Part shown: positions 46,201 to 61,200 of the stretch, piece after piece | How the letters are laid out: each line of letters begins with the position of its first letter | Numbering within the stretch: the first letter of the stretch is position 1 | Source of the DNA: Osedax frankpressi | Taxonomy: Eukaryota; Annelida; Polychaeta; Sabellida; Siboglinidae | Assembly: GCA_964035775.1 (NCBI GenBank) | Contig: OZ038316.1 | Coordinates: 23,067,859-23,131,858, forward strand | DNA: 64,000 nucleotides | Direction: 5' to 3' | Translations under genes and position numbers: made by a program | Notes under the pieces: model-generated | The model's database searches: none | What the model was told of the DNA's origin: nothing | The model's input: only the letters and a program-made list of their open reading frames with translations

Positions 46201-49200
46201 CTAGCCTCCCTCCTCACTAGCCTCCCTCCTCACTAGCCTCCCTCCTCACTAGCCTCCCTCCTCACTAGCCTCCCTCCTCACTAGCCTCCCTCCTCACTAG
46301 CCTCCCTCCTCACTAGCCTCCCTCCTCACTAGCCTCCCTCCTCACTAGCCTCCCTCCTCACTAGCCTCCCTCCTCACTAGCCTACCTCCTCACTAGCCTC
46401 CCTCCTCACTAGCCTACCTCCTCACTAGCCTCCCTCCTCACTAGCCTCCCTCCTCACTAGCCTCCCTCCTCACTAGCCTCCCTCCTCACTAGCCTCCCTC
46501 CTCACTAGCCTCCCTCCTCACTAGCCTCCCTCCTCACTAGCCTCCCTCCTCACTAGCCTCCCTCCTCACTAGCCTCCCTCCTCACTAGCCTCCCTCCTCA
46601 CTAGCCTCCCTCCTCACTAGCCTCCCTCCTCACTAGCCTCCCTCCTCACTAGCCTCCCTCCTCACTAGCCTCCCTCCTCACTAGCCTCCCTCCTCACTAG
46701 CCTCCCTCCTCACTAGCCTCCCTCCTCACTAGCCTCCCTCCTCACTAGCCTCCCTCCTCACTAGCCTCCCTCCTCACTAGCCTCCCTCCTCACTAGCCTC
46801 CCTCCTCACTAGCCTCCCTCCTCACTAGCCTCCCTCCTCACTAGCCTCCCTCCTCACTAGCCTCCCTCCTCACTAGCCTCCCTCCTCACTAGCCTCCCTC
46901 CTCACTAGCCTCCCTCCTCACTAGCCTACCTCCTCACTAGCCTCCCTCCTCACTAGCCTCCCTCCTCACTAGCCTCCCTCCTCACTAGCCTACCTCCTCA
47001 CTAGCCTCCCTCCTCACTAGCCTCCCTCCTCACTAGCCTCCCTCCTCACTAGCCTCCCTCCTCACTAGCCTCCCTCCTCACTAGCCTACCTCCTCACTAG
47101 CCTCCCTCCTCACTAGCCTACCTCCTCACTAGCCTACCTCATCACTAGCCTCCCTCCTCACTAGCCTCCCTCCTCACTAGCCTCCCTCCTCACTAGCCTA
47201 CCTCCTCACTAGCCTCCCTCCTCACTAGCCTACCTCCTCACTAGCCTCCCTCCTCACTAGCCTACCTCCTCACTAGCCACGTCCTTTCACTAGCATCCCT
47301 CCTCACTAGCCTACCTCCTCACTAGCCTACCTCCTCACTAGCCTCCCTCCTCACTAGCCTACCTCCTCACTAGCCACGTCCTTTCACTAGCATCCCTCCT
47401 CACTAGCCTACCTCCTCACTAGCCTACCTCCTCACTAGCCTCCCTCCTCACTAGCCTCCCTCCTCACTAGCCACGTTCTTTCACTAGCCTCCCTCCTCAC
47501 TAGCCTACCTCCTCACTAGCCTACCTCCTCACTAGCCTCCCTTCTCACTAGCCTACCTCCTCACTAGCCACGTCCTTTCACTAGCCTCCCTCCTCACTAG
47601 CCTCCCTCCTCACTAGCCTCCCTCCTCACTAGCCTACCTCCTCACTAGCCTCCCTCCTCACTAGCCTCCCTCCTCACTAGCCTCCCTCCTCACTAGCCTC
47701 CCTCCTCACTAGCCACGTCCTTTCACTAGCATCCCTCCTCACTAGCCTCCCTCCTCACTAGCCTCCCTCCTCACTAGCCTCCCTCCTCACTAGCCTTCCT
47801 CCTCACTAGCCTCCCTCCTCACTAGCCTCCCTCCTCACTAGCCTACCTCCTCACTAGCCTCCCTCCTCACTAGCCTCCCTCCTCACTAGCCTACCTCCTC
47901 ACTAGCCTCCCTCCTCACTAGCCTCCCTCCTCACTAGCCTACCTCCTCACTAGCCTCCCTCCTCACTAGCCACGTCCTTTCACTAGCCTCCCTCCTCACT
48001 AGCCTCCCTCCTCACTAGCCTACCTCCTCACTAGCCTCCCTCCTCACTAGCCTCCCTCCTCACTAGCCTCCCTCCTCACTAGCCTCCCTCCTCACTAGCC
48101 TACCTCCTCACTAGCCTCCCTCCTCACTAGCCTATCTCCTCACTAGCCTCCCTCCTCACTAGCCTCCCTCCTCACTAGCCTCCCTCCTCACTAGCCTACC
48201 TCCTCACTAGCCTCCCTCCTCACTAGCCTCCCTCCTCACTAGCCTCCCTCCTCACTAGCCTCCCTCCTCACTAGCCTCCCTCCTCACTAGCCTACCTCCT
48301 CACTAGCCTCCCTCCTCACTAGCCTACCTCCTCACTAGCCTCCCTCCTCACTAGCCTCCCTCCTCACTAGCCTACCTCCTCACTAGCCTCCCTCCTCACT
48401 AGCCTCCCTCCTCACTAGCCTCCCTCCTCACTAGCCTCCCTCCTCACTAGCCTCCCTCCTCACTAGCCTCCCTCCTCACTAGCCTCCCTCCTCACTAGCC
48501 TCCCTCCTCACTAGCCTCCCTCCTCACTAGCCTCCCTCCTCACTAGCCTCCCTCCTCACTAGCCTCCCTCCTCACTAGCCTCCCTCCTCACTAGCCTCCC
48601 TCCTCACTAGCCTCCCTCCTCACTAGCCACGTCCTTTCACTAGCCTACCTCCTCACTAGCCTCCCTCCTCACTAGCCTACCTCCTCACTAGCCTCCCTCC
48701 TCACTAGCCTCCCTCCTCACTAGCCTCCCTCCTCACTAGCCTCCCTCCTCACTAGCCTCCCTCCTCACTAGCCACGTCCTTTCACTAGCCTCCCTCCTCA
48801 CTAGCCTACCTCCTCACTAGCCTCCCTCCTCACTAGCCTCCCTCCTCACTAGCCACGTCCTTTCACTAGCCTACCTCCTCACTAGCCTCCCTCCTCACTA
48901 GCCTCCCTCCTCACTAGCCTCCCTCCTCACTAGCCTCCCTCCTCACTAGCCTCCCTCATCACTAGCCTCCCTCCTCACTAGCCTCCCTCCTCACTAGCCT
49001 CCCTCCTCACTAGCCTCCCTCCTCACTAGCCTCCCTCCTCACTAGCCTCCCTCCTCACTAGCCTACCTCCTCACTAGCCTCCCTCCTCACTAGCCACGTC
49101 CTTTCACTAGCATCCCTCCTCACTAGCCTCCCTCCTCACTAGCCTACCTCCTCACTAGCCTACCTCCTCACTAGCCTCCCTCCTCACTAGCCTTCCTCCT

Positions 49201-52200
49201 CACTAGCCTCCCTCCTCACTAGCCTCCCTCCTCACTAGCCACGTCCTTTCACTAGCCTACCTCCTCACTAGCCTCCCTCCTCACTAGCCTCCCTCCTCAC
49301 TAGCCTCCCTCCTCACTAGCCTCCCTCCTCACTAGCCTCCCTCCTCACTAGCCTCCCTCCTCACTAGCCTCCCTCCTCACTAGCCTCCCTCCTCACTAGC
49401 CTCCCTCCTCACTAGCCACGTCCTTTCACTAGCATCCCTCCTCACTAGCCTCCCTCCTCACTAGCCTCCCTCCTCACTAGCCTCCCTCCTCACTAGCCTT
49501 CCTCCTCACTAGCCTCCCTCCTCACTAGCCTCCCTCCTCACTAGCCTACCTCCTCACTAGCCTCCCTCCTCACTAGCCTCCCTCCTCACTAGCCTACCTC
49601 CTCACTAGCCTCCCTCCTCACTAGCCTCCCTCCTCACTAGCCTACCTCCTCACTAGCCTCCCTCCTCACTAGTCTCCCTCCTCACTAGCCTCCCTCCTCA
49701 CTAGCCTCCCTCCTCACTAGCCTCCCTCCTCACTAGCCTCCCTCCTCACTAGCCTCCCTCCTCACTAGCCTCCCTCCTCACTAGCCTCCCTCCTCACTAG
49801 CCTCCCTCCTCACTAGCCTCCCTCCTCACTAGCCTCCCTCCTCACTAGCCTCCCTCCTCACTAGCCTCCCTCCTCACTAGCCACGTCCTTTCACTAGCCT
49901 CCCTCCTCACTAGCCTACCTCCTCACTAGCCTCCCTCCTCACTAGCCTCCCTCCTCACTAGCCACGTCCTTTCACTAGCCTCCCTCCTCACTAGCCTACC
50001 TCCTCACTAGCCTCCCTCCTCACTAGCCTCCCTCCTCACTAGCCTACCTCCTCACTAGCCTCCCTCCTCACTAGCCTCCCTCCTCACTAGCCTCCCTCCT
50101 CACTAGCCTCCCTCCTCACTAGCCTACCTCCTCACTAGCCTCCCTCCTCACTAGCCTCCCTCCTCACTAGCCTCCCTCCTCACTAGCCTCCCTCCTCACT
50201 AGCCTCCCTCCTCACTAGCCTACCTCCTCACTAGCCTCCCTCCTCACTAGCCTCCCTCCTCACTAGCCTCCCTCCTCACTAGCCTCCCTCCTCACTAGCC
50301 TCCCTCCTCACTAGCCTCCCTCCTCACTAGCCTCCCTCCTCACTAGCCTCCCTCCTCACTAGCCTCCCTCCTCACTAGCCACGTCCTTTCACTAGCCTAC
50401 CTCCTCACTAGCCTCCCTCCTCACTAGCCTCCCTCCTCACTAGCCTCCCTCCTCACTAGCCTCCCTCCTCACTAGCCTCCCTCCTCACTAGCCTCCCTCC
50501 TCACTAGCCTACCTCCTCACTAGCCTCCCTCCTCACTAGCCTCCCTCCTCACTAGCCTCCCTCCTCACTAGCCTCCCTCCTCACTAGCCTCCCTCCTCAC
50601 TAGCCTACCTCCTCACTAGCCTACCTCCTCACTAGCCTCCCTCCTCACTAGCCTCCCTCCTCACTAGCCTACCTCCTCACTAGCCACGTCCTTTCACTAG
50701 CCTCCCTCCTCACTAGCCTCCCTCCTCACTAGCCTCCCTCCTCACTAGCCTCCCTCCTCACTAGCCTCCCTCCTCACTAGCCTCCCTCCTCACTAGCCTC
50801 CCTCCTCACTAGCCTCCCTCCTCACTAGCCTCCCTCCTCACTAGCCTCCCTCCTCACTAGCCTCCCTCCTCACTAGCCTCCCTCCTCACTAGCCTCCCTC
50901 CTCACTAGCCTCCCTCCTCACTAGCCTCCCTCCTCACTAGCCTCCCTCCTCACTAGCCTCCCTCCTCACTAGCCTCCCTCCTCACTAGCCTCCCTCCTCA
51001 CTAGCCACGTCCTTTCACTAGCCTACCTCCTCACTAGCCTCCCTCCTCACTAGCCTCCCTCCTCACTAGCCTACCTCCTCACTAGCCTACCTCCTCACTA
51101 GCCTCCCTCCTCACTAGCCTCCCTCCTCACTAGCCTCCCTCCTCAGTAGCCTCCCTCCTCACTAGCCTACCTCCTCACTAGCCTCCCTCCTCACTAGCCT
51201 CCCTCCTCACTAGCCTACCTCCTCACTAGCCTCCCTCCTCACTAGCCTCCCTCCTCACTAGCCTCCCTCCTCAGTAGCCTCCCTCCTCACTAGCCTACCT
51301 CCTCACTAGCCTACCTCCTCACTAGCCTACCTCCTCACTAGCCTACCTCCTCACTAGCCTCCCTCCTCACTAGCCACGTCCTTTCACTAGCATCCCTCCT
51401 CACTAGCCTCCCTCCTCACTAGCCTCCCTCCTCACTAGCCTACCTCCTCACTAGCCTACCTCCTCACTAGCCTACCTCCTCACTAGCCTACCTCCTCACT
51501 AGCCTACCTCCTCACTAGGCACGTCCTTTCACTAGCATCCCTCCTCACTAGCCTACCTCCTCACTAGCCTCCCTCCTCACTAGCCACGTCCTTTCACTAG
51601 CCTACCTCCTCACTAGCCTACCTCCTCACTAGCCTACCTCCTCACTAGCCTACCTCCTCACTAGCCTCCCTCCTCACTAGCCACGTCCTTTCACTAGCAT
51701 CCCTCCTCACTAGCCTCCCTCCTCAGTAGCCTCCCTCCTCACTAGCCTACCTCCTCACTAGCCTACCTCCTCACTAGCCTACCTCCTCACTAGCCTACCT
51801 CCTCACTAGCCTACCTCCTCACTAGGCACGTCCTTTCACTAGCATCCCTCCTCACTAGCCTCCCTCCTCACTAGCCTCCCTCCTCACTAGCCTCCCTCCT
51901 CAGTAGCCTCCCTCCTCACTAGCCTACCTCCTCACTAGCCTACCTCCTCACTAGCCTACCTCCTCACTAGCCTACCTCCTCACTAGCCTACCTCCTCACT
52001 AGCCTCCCTCCTCACTAGCCTCCCTCCTCACTAGCCTCCCTCCTCAGTAGCCTCCCTCCTCACTAGCCTACCTCCTCACTAGCCTACCTCCTCACTAGCC
52101 TACCTCCTCACTAGCCTCCCTCCTCACTAGCCTCCCTCCTCACTAGCCTCCCTCCTCACTAGCCTCCCTCCTCACTAGCCTCCCTCCTCACTAGCCTCCC

Positions 52201-55200
52201 TCCTCACTAGCCTCCCTCCTCACTAGCCTCCCTCCTCACTAGTCTCCCTCCTCACTAGCCTCCCTCCTCACTAGCCTCCCTCCTCACTAGCCTCCCTCCT
52301 CACTAGCCTACCTCCTCACTAGCCTACCTCCTCACTAGCCTCCCTCCTCACTAGCCTACCTCCTCACTAGCCTCCCTCCTCACTAGCCTACCTCCTCACT
52401 AGCCTCCCTCCTCACTAGCCTCCCTCCTCACTAGCCTACCTCCTCACTAGCCTACCTCCTCACTAGCCTCCCTCCTCACTAGCCTCCCTCCTCACTAGCC
52501 TACCTCCTCACTAGCCTACCTCCTCACTAGCCTCCCTCCTCACTAGCCACGTCCTTTCACTAGCCTCCCTCCTCACTAGCCACGTCCTTTCACTAGCCTC
52601 CCTCCTCACTAGCCTCCCTCCTCACTAGCCTCCCTCCTCACTAGCCTACCTCCTCACTAGCCTACCTCCTCACTAGCCTACCTCCTCACTAGCCACGTCC
52701 TTTCACTAGCATCCCTCCTCACTAGCCTCCCTCCTCACTAGCCTCCCTCCTCACTAGCCTACCTCCTCACTAGCCACGTCCTTTCACTAGCATCCCTCCT
52801 CACTAGCCTCCCTCCTCACTAGCCTCCCTCCTCACTAGCCTACCTCCTCACTAGCCACGTCCTTTCACTAGCCTCCCTCCTCACTAGCCTCCCTCCTCAC
52901 TAGCCTCCCTCCTCACTAGCCTACCTCCTCACTAGCCACGTCCTTTCACTAGCCTCCCTCCTCACTAGCCTCCCTCCTCACTAGCCTCCCTCCTCACTAG
53001 CCTACCTCCTCACTAGCCTCCCTCCTCACTAGCCTACCTCCTCACTAGCCACGTCCTTTCACTAGCCTACCTCCTCACTAGCCTCCCTCCTCACTAGCCT
53101 CCCTCCTCACTAGCCACGTCCTTTCACTAGCCTACCTCCTCACTAGCCTACCTCCTCACTAGCCTCCCTCCTCACTAGCCTCCCTCCTCACTAGCCTCCC
53201 TCCTCACTAGCCTCCCTCCTCACTAGCCTACCTCCTCACTAGCCTCCCTCCTCACTAGCCTACCTCCTCACTAGCCTCCCTCCTCACTAGCCTCCCTCCT
53301 CACTAGCCTACCTCCTCACTAGCCTCCCTCCTCACTAGCCTCCCTCCTCACTAGCCTCCCTCCTCACTAGCCTACCTCCTCACTAGCCTCCCTCCTCACT
53401 AGCCTCCCTCCTCACTAGCCTCCCTTCTCACTAGCCTCCCTCCTCACTAGCCTCCCTCCTCACTAGCCTCCCTCCTCACTAGCCTCCCTCCTCACTAGCC
53501 TCCCTCCTCACTAGCCTCCCTCCTCACTAGCCTACCTCCTCACTAGCCTCCCTCCTCACTAGCCTCCCTCCTCACTAGCCACGTCCTTTCACTAGCCTCC
53601 CTCCTCACTAGCCTCCCTCCTCACTAGCCTACCTCCTCACTAGCCTCCCTCCTCACTAGCCTACCTCCTCACTAGCCTACCTCCTCACTAGCCTCCCTCC
53701 TCACTAGCCTACCTCCTCACTAGCCTACCTCCTCACTAGCCTACCTCCTCACTAGCCTCCCTCCTCACTAGCCACGTCCTTTCACTAGCCTACCTCCTCA
53801 CTAGCCTCCCTCCTCACTAGCCTACCTCCTCACTAGCCTACCTCCTCACTAGCCTCCCTCCTCACTAGCCTCCCTCCTCACTAGCCACGTCCTTTCACTA
53901 GCCTCCCTCCTCACTAGCCTCCCTCCTCACTAGCCTCCCTCCTCACTAGCCTACCTCCTCACTAGCCTCCCTCCTCACTAGCCTTCCTCCTCACTAGCCT
54001 ACCTCCTCACTAGCCTCCCTCCTCACTAGCCTCCCTCCTCACTAGCCTCCCTCCTCACTAGCCTCCCTCCTCACTAGCCTACCTCCTCACTAGCCTCCCT
54101 CCTCACTAGCCTCCCTCCTCACTAGCCTCCCTCCTCACTAGCCTCCCTCCTCACTAGCCTCCCTCCTTACTAGCCTCCCTCCTCACTAGCCTGCCTCCTC
54201 ACTAGCCTACCTCCTCACTAGCCTACCTCCTCACTAGCCTCCCTCCTCACTAGCCTACCTCCTCACTAGCCTCCCTCCTCACTAGCCTACCTCCTCACTA
54301 GCCACGTCCTTTCACTAGCCTCCCTCCTCACTGGCCTCCCTCCTCACTAGCCTCCCTCCTCACTAGCCTACCTCCTCACTAGCCTACCTCCTCACTAGCC
54401 TCCCTCCTCACTAGCCTCCCTCCTCACTAGCCTCCCTCCTCACTAGCCTCCCTCCTCACTAGCCTACCTCCTCACTAGCCTCCCTCCTCACTAGCCTCCC
54501 TCCTCACTAGCCTCCCTCCTCACTAGCCACGTCCTTTCACTAGCCTCCCTCCTCACTAGCCTACCTCCTCACTAGCCTCCCTCCTCACTAGCCTCCCTCC
54601 TCACTAGCCTCCCTCCTCACTAGCCTCCCTCCTCACTAGCCTCCCTCCTCACTAGCCTCCCTACTCACTAGCCTCCCTCCTCACTAGCCTCCCTCCTCAC
54701 TAGCCTCCCTACTCACTAGCCTACCTCCTCACTAGCCTACCTCCTCACTAGCCTCCCTCCTCACTAGCCTCCCTCCTCACTAGCCTCCCTCCTCACTAGC
54801 CTCCCTCCTCACTAGCCTACCTCCTCACTAGCCTACCTCCTCACTAGCCTCCCTCCTCACTAGCCTCCCTCCTCACTAGCCTCCCTCCTCACTAGCCTAC
54901 CTCCTCACTAGCCATGTCCTTTCACTAGCCTCCCTCCTCACTGGCCTCCCTCCTCACTAGCCTCCCTCCTCACTAGCCTACCTCCTCACTAGCCTACCTC
55001 CTCACTAGCCTCCCTCCTCACTAGCCTCCCTCCTCACTAGCCTCCCTCCTCACTAGCCTCCCTCCTCACTAGCCTACCTCCTCACTAGCCTCCCTCCTCA
55101 CTAGCCTCCCTCCTCACTAGCCTCCCTCCTCACTAGCCTACCTCCTCACTAGCCTCCCTCTTCACTAGCCTCCCTCCTCACTAGCCACGTCCTTTCACTA

Positions 55201-58200
55201 GCCTCCCTCCTCACTAGCCTCCCTCCTCACTAGCCTCCCTCCTCACTAGCCTCCCTCCTCACTAGCCTACCTCCTCACTAGCCTACCTCCTCACTAGCCT
55301 ACCTCCTCACTAGCCTCCCTCCTCACTAGCCACGTCCTTTCACTAGCCTCCCTCCTCACTAGCCTCCCTCCTCACTAGCCTCCCTCCTCACTAGCCTCCC
55401 TCCTCACTAGCCTCCCTCCTCACTAGCCTCCCTCCTCACTAGCCTACCTCCTCACTAGCCTCCCTCCTCACTAGCCTACCTCATCACTAGCCTCCCTCCT
55501 CACTAGCCTCCCTCCTCACTAGCCACGTCCTTTCACTAGCCTCCCTCCTCACTAGCCTACCTCCTCACTAGCCTCCCTCCTCACTAGCCTACCTCCTCAC
55601 TAGCCTCCCTCCTCACTAGCCTACCTCCTCACTAGCCTCCCTCCTCACTAGCCTCCCTCCTCACTAGCCACGTCCTTTCACTAGCCTCCCTCCTCACTAG
55701 CCTCCCTCCTCACTAGCCTCCCTCCTCACTAGCCTCCCTCCTCACTAGCCACGTCCTTTCACTAGCCTCCCTCCTCACTAGCCTCCCTCCTCACTAGCCT
55801 CCCTCCTCACTAGCCACGTCCTTTCACTAGCCTCCCTCCTCACTAGCCTCCCTCCTCACTAGCCTCCCTCCTCACTATCCTCCCTCCTCACTAGCCTACC
55901 TCCTCACTAGCCTCCCTCCTCACTAGCCTCCCTCCTCACTAGCCTCCCTCCTCACTAGCCTACCTCCTCACTAGCCTACCTCCTCACTAGCCTCCCTCCT
56001 CACTAGCCTCCCTCCTCACTAGCCTCCCTCCTCACTAGCCTCCCTCCTCACTAGCCTCCCTCCTCACTAGCCTCCCTCCTCACTAGCCTCCCTCCTCACT
56101 AGCCTCCCTCCTCACTAGCCTACCTCCTCACTAGCCTCCCTCCTCACTAGCCTCCCTCCTCACTAGCCTCCCTCCTCACTAGCCTCCCTCCTCACTAGCC
56201 TCCCTCCTCACTAGCCTCCCTCCTCACTAGCCTCCCTCCTCACTAGCCTCCCTCCTCACTAGCTTCCCTCCTCACTAGCCTCCCTCCTCACTAGCTTCCC
56301 TCCTCACTAGCCTCCCTCCTCACTAGCTTCCCTCCTCACTAGCCTCCCTCCACACTAGCCTACCTCCTCACTAGCCTACCTCCTCACTAGCCTCCCTCCT
56401 CACTAGCTTCCCTCCTCACTAGCCTCCCTCCTCACTAGCTTCCCTCCTCACTAGCCTCCCTCCTCACTAGCCTCCCTCCTCACTAGCCTCCCTCCTCACT
56501 AGCCACGTCCTTTCACTAGCCTCCCTCCTCACTAGCCTCCCTCCTCACTAGCCTACCTCCTCACTAGCCTCCCTCCTCACTAGCCTCCCTCCTCACTAGC
56601 CTACCTCCTCACTAGCCTCCCTCCTCACTAGCCTCCCTCCTCACTAGCCACGTCCTTTCACTAGCCTCCCTCCTCACTAGCCTCCCTCCTCACTAGCCTC
56701 CCTCCTCACTAGCCTACCTCCTCACTAGCCTCCCTCCTCACTAGCCTCCCTCCACACTAGCCTCCCTCCTCACTAGCCTCCCTCCTCACTAGCCTCCCTC
56801 CTCACTAGCCTACCTCCTCACTAGCCTCCCTCCTCACTAGCCTCCCTCCTCACTAGCCACGTCCTTTCACTAGCCTCCCTCCTCACTAGCCTCCCTCCTC
56901 ACTAGCCTCCCTCCTCACTAGTCTACCTCCTCACTAGCCACGTCCTTTCACTAGCCTCCCTCCTCACTAGCCTCCCTCCTCACTAGCCTCCCTCCTCACT
57001 AGCCTCCCTCCTCACTAGCCACGTCCTTTCACTAGCCTCCCTCCTCACTAGCCTCCCTCCTCACTAGCCTCCCTCCTCACTAGCCTCCCTCCTCACTAGC
57101 CTCCCTCCTCACTAGCCTCCCTCCTCACTAGCCTCCCTCCTCACTAGCCTCCCTCCTCACTAGCCTCCCTCCTCACTAGCCTCCCTCCTCACTAGCCTCC
57201 CTCCTCACTAGCCTACCTCCTCACTAGCCTACCTCCTCACTAGCCTACCTCCTCACTAGCCTCCCTCCTCACTAGCCTACCTCCTCACTAGCCTCCCTCC
57301 TCACTAGCTTCCCTCCTCACTAGCCTCCCTCCTCACTAGCCTACCTCCTCACTAGCCTCCCTCCTCACTAGCCTCCCTCCTCACTAGCCTACCTCCTCAC
57401 TAGCCTCCCTCCTCACTAGCCTCCCTCCTCACTAGCCTACCTCCTCACTAGCCTCCCTCCTCACTAGCCTACCTCCTCACTAGCCTCCCTCCTCACTAGC
57501 CTCCCTCCTCACTAGCCTACCTCCTCACTAGCCTACCTCCTCACTAGCCTCCCTCCTCACTAGCCTCCCTCCTCACTAGCCTCCCTCCTCACTAGCCTCC
57601 CTCCTCACTAGCCTACCTCCTCACTAGCCTCCCTCCTCACTAGCCTACCTCCTCACTAGCCTCCCTCCTCACTAGCCTCCCTCCTCACTAGCCTACCTCC
57701 TCACTAGCCTCCCTCCTCACTAGCCTACCTCCTCACTAGCCTCCCTCCTCACTAGCCTACCTCCTCACTAGCCTACCTCCTCACTAGCCTCCCTCCTCAC
57801 TAGCCTCCCTCCTCACTAGCCTCCCTCCTCACTAGCCTCCCTCCTCACTAGCCTACCTCCTCACTAGCCTCCCTCCTCACTAGCCTACCTCCTCACTAGC
57901 CTCCCTCCTCACTAGCCTCCCTCCTCACTAGCCTACCTCCTCACTAGCCTCCCTCCTCACTAGCCTACCTCCTCACTATCCTCCCTCCTCACTAGCCTCC
58001 CTCCTAACTAGCCTCCCTCCTCACTAGCCTACCTCCTCACTAGCCTCCCTCCTAACTAGCCTCCCTCCTCACTAGCCACGTCCTTTCACTAGCCTACCTC
58101 CTCACTAGCCTCCCTCCTAACTAGCCTACCTCCTCACTAGCCTCCCTCCTCACTAGCCTCCCTCCTCACTAGCCTCCCTCCTCACTAGCCTCCCTCCTCA

Positions 58201-61200
58201 CTAGCCACGTCCTTTCACTAGCCTCCCTCCTCACTAGCCTCCCTCCTCACTAGCCTCCCTCCTCACTAGCCTCCCTCCTCACTAGCCTCCCTCCTCACTA
58301 GCCTCCCTCCTCACTAGCCTCCCTCCTCACTAGCCTCCCTCCTCACTAGCCTCCCTCCTCACTAGCCACGTCCTTTCACTAGCCTACCTCCTCACTAGCC
58401 TCCCTCCTCACTAGCCTCCCTCCTCACTAGCCTCCCTCCTCACTAGCCTCCCTCCTCACTAGCCTACCTCCTCACTAGCCTCCCTCCTCACTAGCCTCCC
58501 TCCTCACTAGCCTCCCTCCTCACTAGCCTCCCTCCTCACTAGCCTCCCTCCTCACTAGCCACGTCCTTTCACTAGCCTCCCTCCTCACTAGCCTCCCTCC
58601 TCACTAGCCTCCCTCCTCACTAGCCTCCCTCCTCACTAGCCTACCTCCTCACTAGCCTCCCTCCTCACTAGCCTCCCTCCTCACTAGCCTCCCTCCTCAC
58701 TAGCCTCCCTCCTCACTAGCCTCCCTCCTCACTAGCCTCCCTCCTCACTAGCCTCCCTCCTCACTAGCCTCCCTCCTCACTAGCTTCCCTCCTCACTAGC
58801 CTCCCTCCTCACTAGCCTCCCTCCTCACTAGCCTACCTCCTCACTAGCCTACCTCCTCACTAGCCTCCCTCCTCACTAGCCTCCCTCCTCACTAGCCTCC
58901 CTCCTCACTAGCCTCCCTCCTCACTAGCCTACCTCCTCACTAGCCTCCCTCCTCACTAGCCTCCCTCCTCACTAGCCTCCCTCCTCACTAGCCTCCCTCC
59001 TCACTAGCTTCCCTCCTCACTAGCCTCCCTCCTCACTAGCCTCCCTCCTCACTAGCCTACCTCCTCACTAGCCTCCCTCCTCACTAGCCTCCCTCCTCAC
59101 TAGCCTCCCTCCTCACTAGCCTACCTCCTCACTAGCCTCCCTCCTCACTAGCTTACCTCCTCACTAGCCTACCTCCTCACTAGCCTACCTCCTCACTAGC
59201 CTCCTTCCTCACTAGCCTCCCTCCTCACTAGCCTCCCTCCTCACTAGCCTACCTCCTCACTAGCCTCCCTCCTCACTAGCCTCCCTCCTCACTAGCCTAC
59301 CTCCTCACTAGCCTCCCTCTTCACTAGCCTCCCTCCTCACTAGCCTCCCTCCTCACTAGCCTACCTCCTCACTAGCCTCCCTCCTCACTAGCCTCCCTCC
59401 TCACTAGCCTCCCTCCTCACTAGCCTCCCTCCTCACTAGCCTACCTCCTCACTAGCCTACCTCCTCACTAGCCTCCCTCCTCACTAGCCTCCCTCCTCAC
59501 TAGCCTCCCTCCTCACTAGCCTCCCTCCTCACTAGCCTACCTCCTCACTAGCCTCCCTCCTCACTAGCCTCCCTCCTCACTAGCCTCCCTCCTCACTAGC
59601 CTCCCTCCTCACTAGCCTCCCTCCTCACTAGCCTCCCTCCTCACTAGCCTCCCTCCTCACTAGCCTCCCTCCTCACTAGCCTACCTCCTCACTAGCCTAC
59701 CTCCTCACTAGCCTACCTCCTCACTAGCCTCCCTCCTCACTAGCCTACCTCCTCACTAGCCTCCCTCCTCACTAGCCTCCCTCCTTACTAACCTACCTCC
59801 TCACTAGCCTCCCTCCTCACTAGCCTCCCTCCTCACTAGCCTCCCTCCTCACTAGCCTCCCTCCTCACTAGCCTCCCTCCTCACTAGCCTCCCTCCTCAC
59901 TAGCCTCCCTCCTCACTAGCCTACCTCCTCACTAGCCTCCCTCCTCACTAGCCTCCCTCCTCACTAGCCTACCTCCTCACTAGCCTCCCTCCTCACTAGC
60001 CTCCCTCCTCACTAGCCTCCCTCCTCACTAGCCTCCCTCCTCACTAGCCTCCCTCCTCACTAGCCTCCCTCCTCACTAGCCTCCCTCCTCACTAGCCTCC
60101 CTCCTCACTAGCCTCCCTCCTCACTAGCCTCCCTCCTCACTAGCCTCCCTCCTCACTAGCCTCCCTCCTCACTAGCCACGTCCTTTCACTAGCCTCCCTC
60201 CTCACTAGCCTCCCTCCTCACTAGCCTCCCTCCTCACTAGCCTCCCTCCTCACTAGCCACGTCCTTTCACTAGCCTCCCTCCTCACTAACCTCCCTCCTC
60301 ACTAGCCTCCCTCCTCACTAGCCTCCCTCCTCACTAGCCACGTCCTTTCACTAGCCTCCCTCCTCACTAACCTCCCTCCTCACTAGCCTCCCTCCTCACT
60401 AGCCTCCCTCCTCACTAGCCACGTCCTTTCACTAGCCTCCCTCCTCACTAGCCTACCTCCTCACTAGCCTACCTCCTCACTAGCCTCCCTCCTCACTAGC
60501 CTCCCTCCTCACTAGCCACGTCCTTTCACTAGCCTCCCTCCTCACTAGCCTACCTCCTCACTAGCCTACCTCCTCACTAGCCTACCTCCTCACTAGCCAC
60601 GTCCTTTCACTAGCCTCCCTCCTCACTAGCCTACCTCCTCACTAGCCTACCTCCTCACTAGCCTCCCTCCTCACTAGCCTCCCTCCTCACTAGCCTCCCT
60701 CCTCACTAGCCTCCCTCCTCACTAGCCTCCCTCCTCACTAGCCTCCCTCCTCACTAGCCTCCCTCCTCACTAGCCTCCCTCCTCACTAGCCTCCCTCCTC
60801 ACTAGCCTCCCTCCTCACTAGCCTCCCTCCTCACTAGCCTCCCTCCTCACTAGCCTCCCTCCTCACTAGCCTCCCTCCTCACTAGCCTCCCTCCTCACTA
60901 GCCTCCCTCCTCACTAGCCTCCCTCCTCACTAGCCTACCTCCTCACTAGCCTCCCTCCTCACTAGCCTCCCTCCTCACTAGCCTACCTCCTCACTAGCCT
61001 CCCTCCTCACTAGCCTACCTCATCACTAGCCTCCCTCCTCACTAGCCTCCCTCCTCACTAGCCTCCCTCATCACTAGCCTCCCTCCTCACTAGCCTCCCT
61101 CCTCACTAGCCTCCCTCCTCACTAGCCACGTCCTTTCACTAGCCTCCCTCCTCACTAGCCTACCTCCTCACTAGCCTACCTCCTCACTAGCCTCCCTCCT

